Made by a program: the position numbers and the translations under genes
Origin: Actinomyces johnsonii
GTDB lineage: Bacteria > Actinomycetota > Actinomycetes > Actinomycetales > Actinomycetaceae
Assembly (NCBI RefSeq): GCF_006546835.1
Contig: NZ_VICB01000005.1
Location: 1-64,000, forward strand
Direction of reading: 5' to 3'
DNA length: 64,000 nt
Part shown: one piece after another, positions 16,416-25,717 of the stretch
Position numbering within the stretch: the stretch's first letter is position 1
Layout of the letters: every line of letters starts with the position of its first letter
Notes under the pieces: model-generated
The model's input: only the letters and a program-made list of their open reading frames with translations
Databases searched by the model: none
What the model was told of the DNA's origin: nothing

Positions 16416-18149
16416 ATGACTCAGGCGATTGCGGCCACTGACGGCCCCCAGAGCCAGGTCGACCTTGATGCGTTGGCGGCCTCGGCGGGAATCGCGGCCG
16501 AGCACGTTGTTCCCTATGGTCGCGACGTGGCCAAGATCGATCTGCGCGCCCTGATTCCTTGTGGTGAAGGGGCTGACGCACAGGATGGTCCCGGCAAAGC
16601 CCGCTACATCGTCGTCACTGCGATCACACCGACGCCTTTCGGGGAGGGCAAGACCACCACGGCCATCGGACTGGCCCAGGGGCTGACTCGTCTGGGCGAG
16701 CAGACAGTCCTCACTCTGCGCCAGTCGGCCATGGGGCCCACCTTCGGCATCAAGGGCGGAGCCGGCGGCTCCGGGGGTGCCCGCATCCTGCCGGCCGAGC
16801 GGATGAACCTGCACCTGACCGGCGACTTCCACGCCATCACCGCCGCCCACAACCTCCTGTCGGCGATGATCGACAACCACCTGCACCACGGCAATGAGCT
16901 CGACATCGACGAGCGCACCATCACCTGGCCCCGGGTTCTGGACGTCAATGATCGGGCCCTGCGCCATATCGTCACCGGCCTGGGCTCCAAGATCGACGGC
17001 GTCACCCGGCAGGCCTCCTTCGACATCACCCCGGCCAGCGAGCTCATGGTCATCATGTCGCTGGCCACGGACCTGGCCGATCTGCGCAAGCGCTTGGGGC
17101 GCATCGTCATCGGCCGAAGCCGCAGCGGAGAGTGGATCAGCGCCGAGGACCTGGGGGCCGCAGGGGCCATGTGCGCCGTCCTGCGCGACGCACTTGAACC
17201 CAACCTCTTGCGCACCGGCGAGGGCACGCCCGTCCTGGTCCACACTGGCCCCTTCGGCAACATCGCCACCGGCTGCTCCTCGGTCATCGCAGACCGTGTC
17301 GCCATGGCAGGCACGAGAAACGGAGGGTACGTCCTCACTGAGGCCGGCTTCGGGGCGGACATGGGCCTGGAGCGCTTCGTGGACCTCAAATGCGCCGTCT
17401 CCGGCATGCACCCGCGTGTAGCTGTCGTCGTGGTGACCGTCAGGGCACTCAAAGCCCACTCCGGCCGCTACCACCTCATCAACGGTAAGAGTCTTCCCGA
17501 GGGCATGCTCCAGGAGAAGGTCGAGGACGTACGCGCCGGCGCAGCCAACCTGCTCAAGCACCTTCAGATCGTGCGGGGCTTCGGCATCACTCCGGTCGTG
17601 GCCATTAATGTCTTCCCCACCGACCATGACAGCGAGATCGAAGAGGTGACGCGCATCGCTCGCGACGCCGGAGCCCGGGTGGCCGTCTGCTACCCCGTGA
17701 CTCGAGGAGGTGAGGGCTGCCTCGACCTGGCGAGTGCCGTCGTCGAGGCCTGCCAGGAGGTTGGCGATGCCGCCTCCATTCGGCCCGTTTACGGGCCGGA
17801 GGACGACCTGCGCACCAAGATCGCCAAGGTGGCTGCCCTTTACGGAGCCGACGGTGTGGACTACACCCCTGCCGCGAGCAGGCTATTGGATGGCTATGAG
17901 CGCGATGGCTTCGGAGACCTGCCAGTCATCGTCGCCAAGACCCCGCTGTCCCTGTCCGCCGAGCCCGGCCTCAAGGGCGTCCCCACCGGGTGGCGTCTGC
18001 CGGTGCGTGAGGTGCGCCTGGCCGCCGGGGCGGGGTACGTCTGCGCGATCTGCGGCAGCCTGTCGACCATGCCGGGCCTGCCGAGCCGTCCCGCGGCCGA
18101 GCACATTGACGTCGATGTCGCCACAGGGGAGATCGAGGGGCTGCGCTGA
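16416..18149 (+). CDS. fhs: Formate-tetrahydrofolate ligase
   Basis: ATP-dependent synthesis of 10-formyl-THF from formate and THF, feeding purine and fMet-tRNA synthesis. 577 residues, near the usual 557. TPFGEGKTTTAIGLAQGL is the P-loop; FGIKGGAGGSG and NLHLTGDFHAI are strongly conserved. It probably has its own leaderless promoter and converges on the TetR gene downstream (29 nt between stops). Confidence 0.97.
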   Translation: MTQAIAATDGPQSQVDLDALAASAGIAAEHVVPYGRDVAKIDLRALIPCGEGADAQDGPGKARYIVVTAITPTPFGEGKTTTAIGLAQGLTRLGEQTVLTLRQSAMGPTFGIKGGAGGSGGARILPAERMNLHLTGDFHAITAAHNLLSAMIDNHLHHGNELDIDERTITWPRVLDVNDRALRHIVTGLGSKIDGVTRQASFDITPASELMVIMSLATDLADLRKRLGRIVIGRSRSGEWISAEDLGAAGAMCAVLRDALEPNLLRTGEGTPVLVHTGPFGNIATGCSSVIADRVAMAGTRNGGYVLTEAGFGADMGLERFVDLKCAVSGMHPRVAVVVVTVRALKAHSGRYHLINGKSLPEGMLQEKVEDVRAGAANLLKHLQIVRGFGITPVVAINVFPTDHDSEIEEVTRIARDAGARVAVCYPVTRGGEGCLDLASAVVEACQEVGDAASIRPVYGPEDDLRTKIAKVAALYGADGVDYTPAASRLLDGYERDGFGDLPVIVAKTPLSLSAEPGLKGVPTGWRLPVREVRLAAGAGYVCAICGSLSTMPGLPSRPAAEHIDVDVATGEIEGLR

Positions 18150-18178
18150 GTGCTGCGGCCACAGGTGGTGGGTGGTCG

Positions 18179-18751
18179 TTATCGTCTCGTCGAGAGGGAT
18201 TTGAGTGAGTCGACCTCCTGGTGCAGAACACGCGCGGCCTCGTCCACAGTCACCGCTCCCACCATGGCGGCCTGGGCCAGGCCATTGCTCAGGGCGATCA
18301 GACGCCCCGCCTCCTGCGCCGGCGCCCCGGCCTGTTCGAGCAGACGGGCCGCGTAATCCAGTGTTCCGCGGGATGCCTTGGTGAAGATCTCCCTGATCTG
18401 CGGATCCGCAGTGGCCCGGGCCAAGTAGGCGTACCAGACCGAGATGCCTAGCCGAAGCGCCTCGGTGCGGGGGAGTGGCTGAATGAGCAGCTCAGTCAAG
18501 GCGTCGAGCGGATCCAGTGCCTCGGTGCGCTCGAAGTGGACGGACTCCGCGGTGTCCACGATGGCCTGGCAGCCGGCGCGCACCAGGTCCTGCTTGGAGG
18601 CGAAGTAGTGCTGGATCCTTCCGACAGAGATTCCAGCGGCCCGCGCCACCGCCTGGTAGGAGGCCGCATGGATGCCCTGCTCGTAGATGACCTGCCATAG
18701 GGCGTAGATGATCTCGGTTCGGCGCTGCTCGTGGTCGACGATCTTGGGCAT
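18179..18751 (-). CDS. TetR/BetI-type transcriptional regulator
   Basis: About 190 residues with an N-terminal helix-turn-helix (QVIYEQGIHAASYQAVARAAG, then SVGRIQHYF) and a BetI-like C-terminal ligand domain. It faces an alpha/beta hydrolase gene across a short shared region holding a perfect palindrome (18757-18776), so it most likely represses itself and the hydrolase. ATG 18751 is preferred because an in-frame GTG at 18766 would put the start inside the palindrome; neither has a properly spaced ribosome-binding site. The ligand is unknown. Confidence 0.85.
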   Translation of the reverse strand: MPKIVDHEQRRTEIIYALWQVIYEQGIHAASYQAVARAAGISVGRIQHYFASKQDLVRAGCQAIVDTAESVHFERTEALDPLDALTELLIQPLPRTEALRLGISVWYAYLARATADPQIREIFTKASRGTLDYAARLLEQAGAPAQEAGRLIALSNGLAQAAMVGAVTVDEAARVLHQEVDSLKSLSTRR

Positions 18752-18756
18752 CCCTT

Positions 18757-18776
18757 TACGGTACACGCATACCGTA
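18757..18776. promoter_or_regulatory. Putative TetR operator
   Basis: Arms TACGGTA and TACCGTA separated by CACGCA. It lies between the divergent genes and just upstream of TACAAT (18784-18789), a strong -10 hexamer for the hydrolase direction, so a bound dimer would block that promoter. Confidence 0.65.
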
Positions 18777-18789
18777 TTACCCTTACAAT

Positions 18790-19857
18790 ATGAACGTATT
18801 GCGAAAAGTAGTCTCTCGAGTCCGGCGTCTGCGTTCCCTCCGGCGGAGTCGTCCTCCGTGTTCCCTCAGGTCTGCGGCCCGGCGTGTGACGAGGCTGCTC
18901 GTCATCGGGCTCGCGCTGGTCGGTGTGGTGAGTATCGGTAGAACCGTGATGGGGCCCGCTGACGTCGGGCACTTCAGGACGGTTGAAGGACGCGAGGAGT
19001 ACGTCGGCTACTACCAGCGGGCCATGGGGTCCATGCCGGCGCCCAGTTCGGTGCAGGACATTCCCACCGACTTTGGAACCGTGCGGGTCTACATCTGGGA
19101 CGCCGGCAACGCAGCAGCCGATCGCGACTCCTACCCGATTGTCCTGCTGCCCGGACGCTCATCGGGAGTGCCCATGTGGTCCGCGAACGTCTCCGCCCTG
19201 ATTCACTCGCGGCAGGTGATCGCCTTCGATGCGCTCGGAGATGCGGGACTGTCCGTCCAGTCCGCTCCGCTGACCTCGATGGGGGATCAGGCCGCCTGGA
19301 TCGATCAGGTGGTCACCGCCGTCGCGCCCCGGGGAGTCCACCTCGTCGGGCACTCCTTCAGCGGCGCGACCGCCACGGCCTATGCACGGCTCCACCCCCA
19401 GCGGGTCAGGTCCCTGACTCTGCTGGAACCGGTCTTCACCTTCGCCTACCCGCCTGTGGCGAAGCTCGGCTGGGTGACGATTGCCGCCTTACCGGGGCTT
19501 CCCGAGAGCCTGCGGAACAAGGCGCTGGGGCGGATTGCAGGTGAGGACTCAGCCGGATCGGATCCACTGGCCCTCATGATCAAGGCCGGGTCGGAGCACT
19601 TCGACGCGAATCTGCCCACCCCCTCACCGCTGACGAAGGAGGAGGCCGAATCCTTGACTATGCCAGTCTACGTCGCGATCGCCGGGAAGGAGTCCTTGGC
19701 GGGAGGGAGGGATGCCGCCGAGCGCGCTGAGGAGCTGCTGCCGGGTGCGCGGGTGCAGATTTGGAAGGACGCCACCCACTCCCTGCCGATGCAGGAGGCG
19801 GAGCCGCTGACGCAAGTGCTTGAGCCGTTCTGGCACCAGGCCGAGTCGGCGCGATGA
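18790..19857 (+). CDS. Membrane-anchored alpha/beta hydrolase
   Basis: 355 residues. An Arg-rich N-terminus is followed by one hydrophobic segment (LLVIGLALVGVVSIG), then an alpha/beta-hydrolase domain with nucleophile elbow GHSFSG (Ser189) and a late His in DATHSLPM, so the catalytic domain is probably outside the membrane. Substrate unknown. The annotated ATG directly abuts TACAAT, a likely -10 element, which would place transcription start inside the codon; GTG 18886, just before the hydrophobic segment, is a realistic alternative. Probably controlled by the divergent TetR protein. Confidence 0.82.
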   Translation: MNVLRKVVSRVRRLRSLRRSRPPCSLRSAARRVTRLLVIGLALVGVVSIGRTVMGPADVGHFRTVEGREEYVGYYQRAMGSMPAPSSVQDIPTDFGTVRVYIWDAGNAAADRDSYPIVLLPGRSSGVPMWSANVSALIHSRQVIAFDALGDAGLSVQSAPLTSMGDQAAWIDQVVTAVAPRGVHLVGHSFSGATATAYARLHPQRVRSLTLLEPVFTFAYPPVAKLGWVTIAALPGLPESLRNKALGRIAGEDSAGSDPLALMIKAGSEHFDANLPTPSPLTKEEAESLTMPVYVAIAGKESLAGGRDAAERAEELLPGARVQIWKDATHSLPMQEAEPLTQVLEPFWHQAESAR

Positions 19858-19890
19858 TTGATCAGGTCAACGGGCTCGCCCGGGGTGCGG

Positions 19891-19928
19891 GTGGGCCGAT
19901 GACCGGAACATGCCGGCCACCGGCCCAC
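19891..19928. terminator. Possible bidirectional terminator
   Basis: Arms GTGGGCCG and CGGCCCAC with an internal CCGG/CCGG pairing, between the converging hydrolase and binding-protein genes. No U-run; moderate support. Confidence 0.4.
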
Positions 19929-19951
19929 GGGAGCTGAGAGCACCCCCGCTG

Positions 19952-21346
19952 TCAGTCCTTCTCGTGCTTGGAGGTCTCGAACAGGAGATTGACCTGCTCG
20001 TTGTACTTCGTCAGTGTCGAGGCGGGCACCCGGTTGGCCCACAGATCGTCGGTTGCCGGCTTCATGATGGCCGCCACGTCCGCGCCGAAGTAGGTCAGCG
20101 GGAAGAAGAACGTGGACCTGTCCTCCAGGTGCTGGGTGAAGGGCTTGGTGGGAAGCCCCATCTGCTCGAAGACTTGCACAGCCCTCTCGGTGGAGGAGGA
20201 GATGGCCGGGAAGACGATCCCGTAGGAGGCCACGATGTCCTGAGCCTCGGCGGTTCCCAGGAAAGCCACCCACTTGGAGGCGTTGTCGATATTGGCCGAC
20301 TGCTTGGAGATCGAGTCGCCCAGCCCGTTGTACAGGGAGACGGACTTGCCGTTGGGGCCCACCGGATTGGCCGCGATCCCGACCTTGACGTCAAGCTTGG
20401 CGTAGGTGCTGAACATCCACGAACCGTTGAAGCACATGGCGATCTTGCCGCTGCCGAGCTGGACGTCGGTGCTGGTCGTGGAGGAGAAGGCTCCACGAGG
20501 AGGCATGTAGCCCTTGTCCACCAAGCCGAAATACCAGTCCATGGCGTTCTGGAAGACCTTCTCGTCGTAGCGGTAGTGATTCCCCCACGTCTCCTTGTTC
20601 GTGTAGAACCAGTCGCCGGCCGAGCCGGTGAAGGGGCTCCACTGGGTCTGGCCGTCCCCCGAGCCGCCGTCCTGGATACCCAGGCCGTAGACGGCCACAC
20701 GGTTCTTGTCGAAGCCGGGCTCGTCACCGCGCACGCCGTTCTTGTCCACGGTGAGGCGGGCGAGGATCTTCTCAAAGGTTCCGCCGTCGGTGGGGTTCCA
20801 GGACCACTCGGCCAGATCGGCCTCGGTCAGGCCCGCCTGGGTGAGCATGTCCCGGTTGTAGAAGACCGCCACGGTGTCCCAGTCCTTGGGGCAGCCGTAC
20901 TGGTGGCCGTCCTCCCCCTTCCACAGGTCGATGAGCCCCTCCTGGAAGGCCGACTCGTCGACGCCCGCCCATGCGGTCTGCTTCTCCAACGGGACCAGGA
21001 CTTCCAGATCCACGAACTGGGCGAACTTGGAGATGTGGTCGGTGAAGGCATCCGGTCCGGTCCCGGCGATGAAACCGGCCGTCAGCTTGGTCCAGTAGTC
21101 GCTCCAGGCGATCTGGGTGATATTGACCTTGATACCGGTCTTGGCCTCGAAGGCCTTGGCGCAGGCTTCATAGGCGGGCAGCTGGCTGGCGTCCCACATC
21201 CAGTACTCCACGGCGCCGGATCCCGACTTCCTGGAGCCCGAGGAGCAGGCCGCCAGGGTCAGAGCGGCCGCCCCGGAGACGAGACCGCACAGGAGGCCGC
21301 GGCGCGACAGCGACGAGTGAACAGGGCTGATCGGTTGAGTCGTCAT
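19952..21346 (-). CDS. Sugar ABC transporter substrate-binding lipoprotein
   Basis: 464-residue cluster-1 (MalE/UgpB-type) binding protein that captures an oligosaccharide outside the cell. The signal peptide has SRRGLL and ends in LAAC, so it may be Tat-exported and lipidated. The mature part starts YWMWDASQLPAYEACAKAFE, typical of this class. Start ATG 21346 has GAGG about 8 nt upstream; GTG 21358, overlapping the preceding stop, is possible. It is the last gene of the alpha-galactosidase operon, which is unusual because binding proteins normally come first. Likely ligands are raffinose-type alpha-galactosides, by context. Confidence 0.9.
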   Translation of the reverse strand: MTTQPISPVHSSLSRRGLLCGLVSGAAALTLAACSSGSRKSGSGAVEYWMWDASQLPAYEACAKAFEAKTGIKVNITQIAWSDYWTKLTAGFIAGTGPDAFTDHISKFAQFVDLEVLVPLEKQTAWAGVDESAFQEGLIDLWKGEDGHQYGCPKDWDTVAVFYNRDMLTQAGLTEADLAEWSWNPTDGGTFEKILARLTVDKNGVRGDEPGFDKNRVAVYGLGIQDGGSGDGQTQWSPFTGSAGDWFYTNKETWGNHYRYDEKVFQNAMDWYFGLVDKGYMPPRGAFSSTTSTDVQLGSGKIAMCFNGSWMFSTYAKLDVKVGIAANPVGPNGKSVSLYNGLGDSISKQSANIDNASKWVAFLGTAEAQDIVASYGIVFPAISSSTERAVQVFEQMGLPTKPFTQHLEDRSTFFFPLTYFGADVAAIMKPATDDLWANRVPASTLTKYNEQVNLLFETSKHEKD

Positions 21347-21354
21347 CTGGTGCC

Positions 21355-22308
21355 TCACTTGATTCCGGTAAAGCCGATGGAGTTGACGATGCGCCGGGCG
21401 AAGGCCATGAACAGCAGGAGCATCGGGAGTGCGGCCACCAGGGTGGCGGCCATGAGCCCGGCCCAGTCGGGGCCGGTTTGAGGCGCCTGGGAGCGGAAGA
21501 CTGCCAGGGCCACCGTGAGTACCCGCGAGGAGTCCGTGTAGGACACCAGCAGGGGCCAGAAGTAGTCATTCCAAGCCGTGATGTAGGTCAGGATCGCCAG
21601 CGTTGAGATCGGGGCCTTGGCCATGGGCAGGATGAGGGTGAAGAACACCCGCACCTTCGAGGCGCCGTCGAGCAGGGCGGCCTCCTCCAGCTCACGCGGG
21701 ATATTCATGAAGAACTGTTTGAGGAAGAACACCGCGAAGGGCGTCATGAACATGGTCGGCAGCGCCACCCCCAGGAAGGTGTCGATGAGGTGGAGTTGCT
21801 TGACCAGCACGAAGTTGGGCAGGAGCGTGAAGATCGAGGGGACCATGAGGGCGCCCAGGAACACGGCGAAGACCGTGTCGCGTCCCTTCCAACGCAGGCG
21901 GGAGAAGGAGTAGGCGGCCATCGCCGAGAAGAAGACCTGTCCAACGGTGACCAGCGTGGAGATGATGACCGAGTTGCGCAGGTAGAGCCAGAAGTTGATG
22001 GCTGCGCCGCTGCCGCCGTCGGCCAGCGCCTCCTCGGTGGACTGCATGCCGAAGACGCGGGCGAAGCCGCGCAGGTTGATGTCCACCGGCAGCAGGCTGG
22101 TGGGGTGGGCCGTGATGCCCGCGTTGGAGGACAGCGCCGTACGCAGCACCCAGTAGAAGGGCAGGAGCGTGAACAGCATGATGAGGATCATCGCCGCCCA
22201 GGCCAGGGCCTTGCCAACGGTGAACCGGCGGCCGGGGGTTTCGGAAGATGCCGCAGCGGCTGCCTTGGGGGACTTTGCGGAGGACACGGATGCGGTTGTC
22301 GTTGTCAT
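21355..22308 (-). CDS. Carbohydrate ABC transporter permease (MalG type)
   Basis: 317 residues with six predicted membrane segments after a cytoplasmic Ala/Ser-rich N-terminus. The EAA loop reads EEAALLDGASKVRVFFTLILPMA, the ATPase docking site. ATG 22308 has a very good AAGGAGG site upstream; an in-frame codon at 22347 does not. It partners the adjacent MalF-type permease. No ATPase gene is present in the operon, so a shared MsmK-type ATPase encoded elsewhere is inferred. Confidence 0.93.
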   Translation of the reverse strand: MTTTTASVSSAKSPKAAAAASSETPGRRFTVGKALAWAAMILIMLFTLLPFYWVLRTALSSNAGITAHPTSLLPVDINLRGFARVFGMQSTEEALADGGSGAAINFWLYLRNSVIISTLVTVGQVFFSAMAAYSFSRLRWKGRDTVFAVFLGALMVPSIFTLLPNFVLVKQLHLIDTFLGVALPTMFMTPFAVFFLKQFFMNIPRELEEAALLDGASKVRVFFTLILPMAKAPISTLAILTYITAWNDYFWPLLVSYTDSSRVLTVALAVFRSQAPQTGPDWAGLMAATLVAALPMLLLFMAFARRIVNSIGFTGIK

Positions 22309-22321
22309 GGGTGGTCCTCCT

Positions 22322-23233
22322 TCAGTCCAGGTCCGTCTCGCCCGCACGGGTCATGCGGTACTGCAGGATCGTGATCGCCGCCAGGACGAGCAGCAGCCCC
22401 ACCGCCATGGCAGAGGCGTATCCGAACTGGAAGCGCCCGAAGGCCATGTCGTAGATGTAGTACTGCAGCACGCGGGTGGCGTTGACGGGGCCGCCCTGGG
22501 TGGCCACCGAGACGGTGTCGAAGACCTGGAAGGAGCCGATCATCGTCATGATGAGCACAAGCGCCAGGATCGGGCGCAGCAGGGGGACCGTGATCCGCCA
22601 GAACATCCGCCACTCGCTGGCGCCGTCCATCTTGCCCGCCTCGTAGACCGTGTTCGGGATCGACTGCAGGCCCGCGAAGATGAGCAGGGCCGTGTAGCCC
22701 ACGTGCCGCCACACGTTGATGATGGCGATGGTGGGGATGGCCATCGACGAGGAGAAGAAGTCCACGGCGGAGCCCGTCAGGGGCTCCAGGAGCTGGTTGG
22801 TGATGCCCAGCGTGTTGTCCAGGATCCACAGCCACAGCATGGCGGCGACCACGTTGGAGACCAGGTAGGGCGTCAGCACGATGGATCGTACGAAGGTGGA
22901 CTGGGTCAGGCGTTGCATGAGGACGGCGATGAGGAGCGCCAGGATCGTCTGCAGACCGATGTTGATGATCACGTACTCCACGGTGACGACGACGGCGTTC
23001 CAGAAGGTGTCGTCCTGGACCATGCGCTTGTAGTTGTCCAGGCCCGTGAACTCCTCGGGGGTGAGGAGGTTGTACTCGGTGAAGGACAGCCAGATGCCCC
23101 GGATGAGGGGCCAGATGTAGAAGGCGACGAGGCCGATCGTCGCCGGGAGGATGAAGGCGAGGCCGAGCTTGAGGTCGGAGCGTGGCTTGCGCTGCCGACG
23201 CGATTGTCGCGCGAGCAGGGTCGAAGTTGACAT
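22322..23233 (-). CDS. Carbohydrate ABC transporter permease (MalF/UgpA type)
   Basis: 303 residues, six membrane segments (first LGLAFILPATIGLVAFYIWP). The EAA loop is YEAGKMDGASEWRMFWRITVPL. ATG 23233 has GGAGA 5 nt upstream. It forms the heterodimeric channel with the downstream MalG-type protein. Confidence 0.93.
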   Translation of the reverse strand: MSTSTLLARQSRRQRKPRSDLKLGLAFILPATIGLVAFYIWPLIRGIWLSFTEYNLLTPEEFTGLDNYKRMVQDDTFWNAVVVTVEYVIINIGLQTILALLIAVLMQRLTQSTFVRSIVLTPYLVSNVVAAMLWLWILDNTLGITNQLLEPLTGSAVDFFSSSMAIPTIAIINVWRHVGYTALLIFAGLQSIPNTVYEAGKMDGASEWRMFWRITVPLLRPILALVLIMTMIGSFQVFDTVSVATQGGPVNATRVLQYYIYDMAFGRFQFGYASAMAVGLLLVLAAITILQYRMTRAGETDLD

Positions 23234-23344
23234 CGGGTCTCCAAATCGACGGTGATGTGGGAAACGGGTCGAAGGCGGATGGGCGGGGTAGGAACGGGTG
23301 GAAGAAGGGTGAACGGATCAGCGACTCAGAGGATCACCGAGCCG

Positions 23345-25528
23345 TCAGTTGACGGCGCTCACGCGCAGCAGGACGAGGTGGTCGGGGTGCAGCACCGGAA
23401 GTGCCAGGCCCGTGGTGGTCAGGTAGGAACCGGGCAGGGTGACGCCCTCGGCCATCCAGCCCGCCGCGAGGCTCAGCTCGGGGTAGGTCGGCGCCGCCAG
23501 GCGCACGTGGTAGCGGCGCGAGGGGTCCAATCCGGGCAACGGTCGCGGCGCCGTGGGCCAGACCAGGAGCTGACCCAGCGAGGCGATCTCGAACAGGGCG
23601 TCGGAGCCGTCAGGGGCGACGACGCCCTCGATGCGCAGCATGTCGTCATCGGGCAGGTCGGCGTGAACCGTCACGCCCGAGTGCAGCAGGCCGCGCAGAT
23701 CCTTGTGCAGCGCGATGATGGAGGCCAAGCGCTCGCGGGTTGGCTCATCGGCCTCGGTGAGATCCCACTCCACGCCCATGTGGCCCCATAGGGCGGTCCC
23801 GGCCCGGAAGTCGAGGTCGAGGTCGCGCAGGGTGGTGTGGGCCCGCCCGGAGCCGACGTGGGTGCCCACCAGCTCCGGGGGAAGCAGCAGCGTGGTGCCG
23901 CGCTGGATGTTCTGGCGGTCGTGGGCGTCGATGCAGTCCGATGCCCACACCCGCTGGGTGCGCTCCATGATCCCCAGGTCGATGCGGCCGCCGCCGCCGG
24001 CGCAGGACTCGATCTCCAGGGAAGGGAAGCGCTCGTGGAGCGCGTCCAGGAGCCGGTAGACGGCCAGGGTCTGGTCGTGGACGGCGGCTGCCCCCTGGCG
24101 TCCCGCGGTGGGGTCGGCGACCTCATGCCCCGCGGCCAGCAGGGGGGAGTTGTGGTCCCACTTGAGGTAGGCGATGTCCAGGCGCTCCACGAGGGCGGAG
24201 ATGGCGTCGAGCAGGTAGTCCCAGGCGCCTGGGGCGGTCAGGTCCAGGACCCGCTGGTGGCGGTGCTCGGGCGCTCCGCCTGCGCCGTCGGAGAGGATCC
24301 ACTCCGGGTGGGCGCGGGCCAGCTCGGAGTCGACGTTGATCATCTCCGGCTCGAACCACAGGCCGAACTCCATTCCCAGGGAGTGGACGTGCTCCACGAG
24401 CGGCTCCAGACCGTCCGGCCAGGCCTCGGGGGAGACCTGCCAGTCGCCCAGTCCCGAGGTGTCGTCGCGGCGGGAGCCGAACCAGCCGTCGTCCAGGACG
24501 TAGCGCTCGATGCCGACCTGGGCCGCGGCGTCGGCCAGGGCCTTGAGCTTGTCCAGGTCGTGGTCGAAGTAGACGGCCTCCCAGGTGTTGAGCAGTACCG
24601 GGCGGGGGCGGTCGGGGTGGGCGGGACGCGAGCGCAGCCAGGCGTGGCTGCGGTGGGCCAGGGTGTCCAGGCCCTCGCCCCAGGAGAAGACGGTCCACGG
24701 AGAGGTGTAGGTCTGACCGGGGGCCAGAGAGACCTCGCCCGGCAGGAGCAGCTCTCCGGCTCCCAGGAGCTTGCGCCCCGAGGCGGGATTCATCGCCAGG
24801 TGACGGACGTTGCCGGACCAGGCCACGTGAACGCCGTGGACGCGCCCATTGCGCCAGCCGAAGCCGGTGGGGCCGGCGGCCAGCCAAGTGACGGCGTCGT
24901 GCCCGGGGCGCCCCTCCCAGGACTCGCGCAGGCGGGTGCCCGGGGTGAAGGGGGTGCGCACGAGCCTGCGCTCCTGAACGTGGTGCCCGGTGGTGTCGAG
25001 CAGCTCGTCGGCGCTGTCGGGCAGCGGTAGCACCGGGGTGAGCTCGCCGACGACGAGGTCGGCTCCCCGCTCGCCATCAGACTCGGGGCGGTCGTCGCGG
25101 ACCCAGGCGCGCAGGCGTACCAGGCCACAGGGCTCCAGACGCAGCTCCGTTCCCAGGCTGAGCCGATGGACCGGGTCGGTACCGGCGGAGCGGACTACGT
25201 GGGCGGTGCCGGCGGGGGTGTCCTCGGAACTCTCCTCGTGGCTGAAGGCGGTGGGGTGGGGGGAGAAGGCCGTGCCGTCGGTGCGCGAGAGCGCCACGGC
25301 GGGACGCGCGCTCCAACCCAGGTGGGCCAGGGGCAGGATCGGCAGGTCATTGGTGATCCAGGCGGTGTTGGTGCCCAGGGAGGTGGCCTGGGCGGGGGTC
25401 GCGTCGGCCAGGTCCTCGCCGCTGACGTCGCCGAGGTCGGGGCCCCAGTGGCGCACCACCGGGAAACGGTCGTCGGGCAGGTCGAGGACCACGGAGGTGT
25501 CGGCGCGGCGCAGATGGAGGGTCATCAT
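23345..25528 (-). CDS. Alpha-galactosidase, glycoside hydrolase family 36
   Basis: Cytoplasmic enzyme of 727 residues that removes terminal alpha-galactose from melibiose, raffinose or stachyose. The GH36 catalytic nucleophile is Asp458 in YLKWDHN and the acid/base is Asp531 in ASDCID; YVLDDGWFGSR is another clan-D landmark. No signal peptide, consistent with hydrolysis after ABC import. ATG 25528 (followed by a second ATG) has GGAAGGA just upstream; a longer frame to 25666 is not used because it would pass through the promoter. First gene of the uptake operon. Confidence 0.93.
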   Translation of the reverse strand: MMTLHLRRADTSVVLDLPDDRFPVVRHWGPDLGDVSGEDLADATPAQATSLGTNTAWITNDLPILPLAHLGWSARPAVALSRTDGTAFSPHPTAFSHEESSEDTPAGTAHVVRSAGTDPVHRLSLGTELRLEPCGLVRLRAWVRDDRPESDGERGADLVVGELTPVLPLPDSADELLDTTGHHVQERRLVRTPFTPGTRLRESWEGRPGHDAVTWLAAGPTGFGWRNGRVHGVHVAWSGNVRHLAMNPASGRKLLGAGELLLPGEVSLAPGQTYTSPWTVFSWGEGLDTLAHRSHAWLRSRPAHPDRPRPVLLNTWEAVYFDHDLDKLKALADAAAQVGIERYVLDDGWFGSRRDDTSGLGDWQVSPEAWPDGLEPLVEHVHSLGMEFGLWFEPEMINVDSELARAHPEWILSDGAGGAPEHRHQRVLDLTAPGAWDYLLDAISALVERLDIAYLKWDHNSPLLAAGHEVADPTAGRQGAAAVHDQTLAVYRLLDALHERFPSLEIESCAGGGGRIDLGIMERTQRVWASDCIDAHDRQNIQRGTTLLLPPELVGTHVGSGRAHTTLRDLDLDFRAGTALWGHMGVEWDLTEADEPTRERLASIIALHKDLRGLLHSGVTVHADLPDDDMLRIEGVVAPDGSDALFEIASLGQLLVWPTAPRPLPGLDPSRRYHVRLAAPTYPELSLAAGWMAEGVTLPGSYLTTTGLALPVLHPDHLVLLRVSAVN

Positions 25529-25556
25529 CGTCCTTCCGGGGGAGGGGGCGGGAACC

Positions 25557-25569
25557 AGGAACGATTCCT
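25557..25569. promoter_or_regulatory. Putative ROK repressor operator
   Basis: AGGAA-CGA-TTCCT, immediately downstream of the predicted transcription start of the alpha-galactosidase operon. Confidence 0.45.
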
Positions 25570-25578
25570 TGTGAGATG

Positions 25579-25607
25579 AAAATAATTGATGGCGCCAGTT
25601 TCCGCAA
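25579..25607 (-). promoter_or_regulatory. Predicted promoter of the alpha-galactoside operon
   Basis: On the minus strand, -35 TTGCGG (25607-25602), a 17-nt spacer and -10 TATTTT (25584-25579). The spacer contains the 8-bp palindrome TGGCGCCA (25590-25597), a second operator candidate. Confidence 0.6.
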
Positions 25608-25717
25608 GGGATTTGACCTACAGTGTCGGTACGAATCGGGCGGCGGTCGGCGTCGTCCCAGGTCATGGGCCCAATGGTCCATCTAGCAGTCGGCGACGGC
25701 GGGAGCGGGAACAGGAC

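Noticed and set aside
15507-17627. A 706-codon minus-strand open frame across recA, recX and fhs
   Set aside because: Composition is a shadow of GC-rich codons on the opposite strand; it overlaps three certain genes and has no domain.
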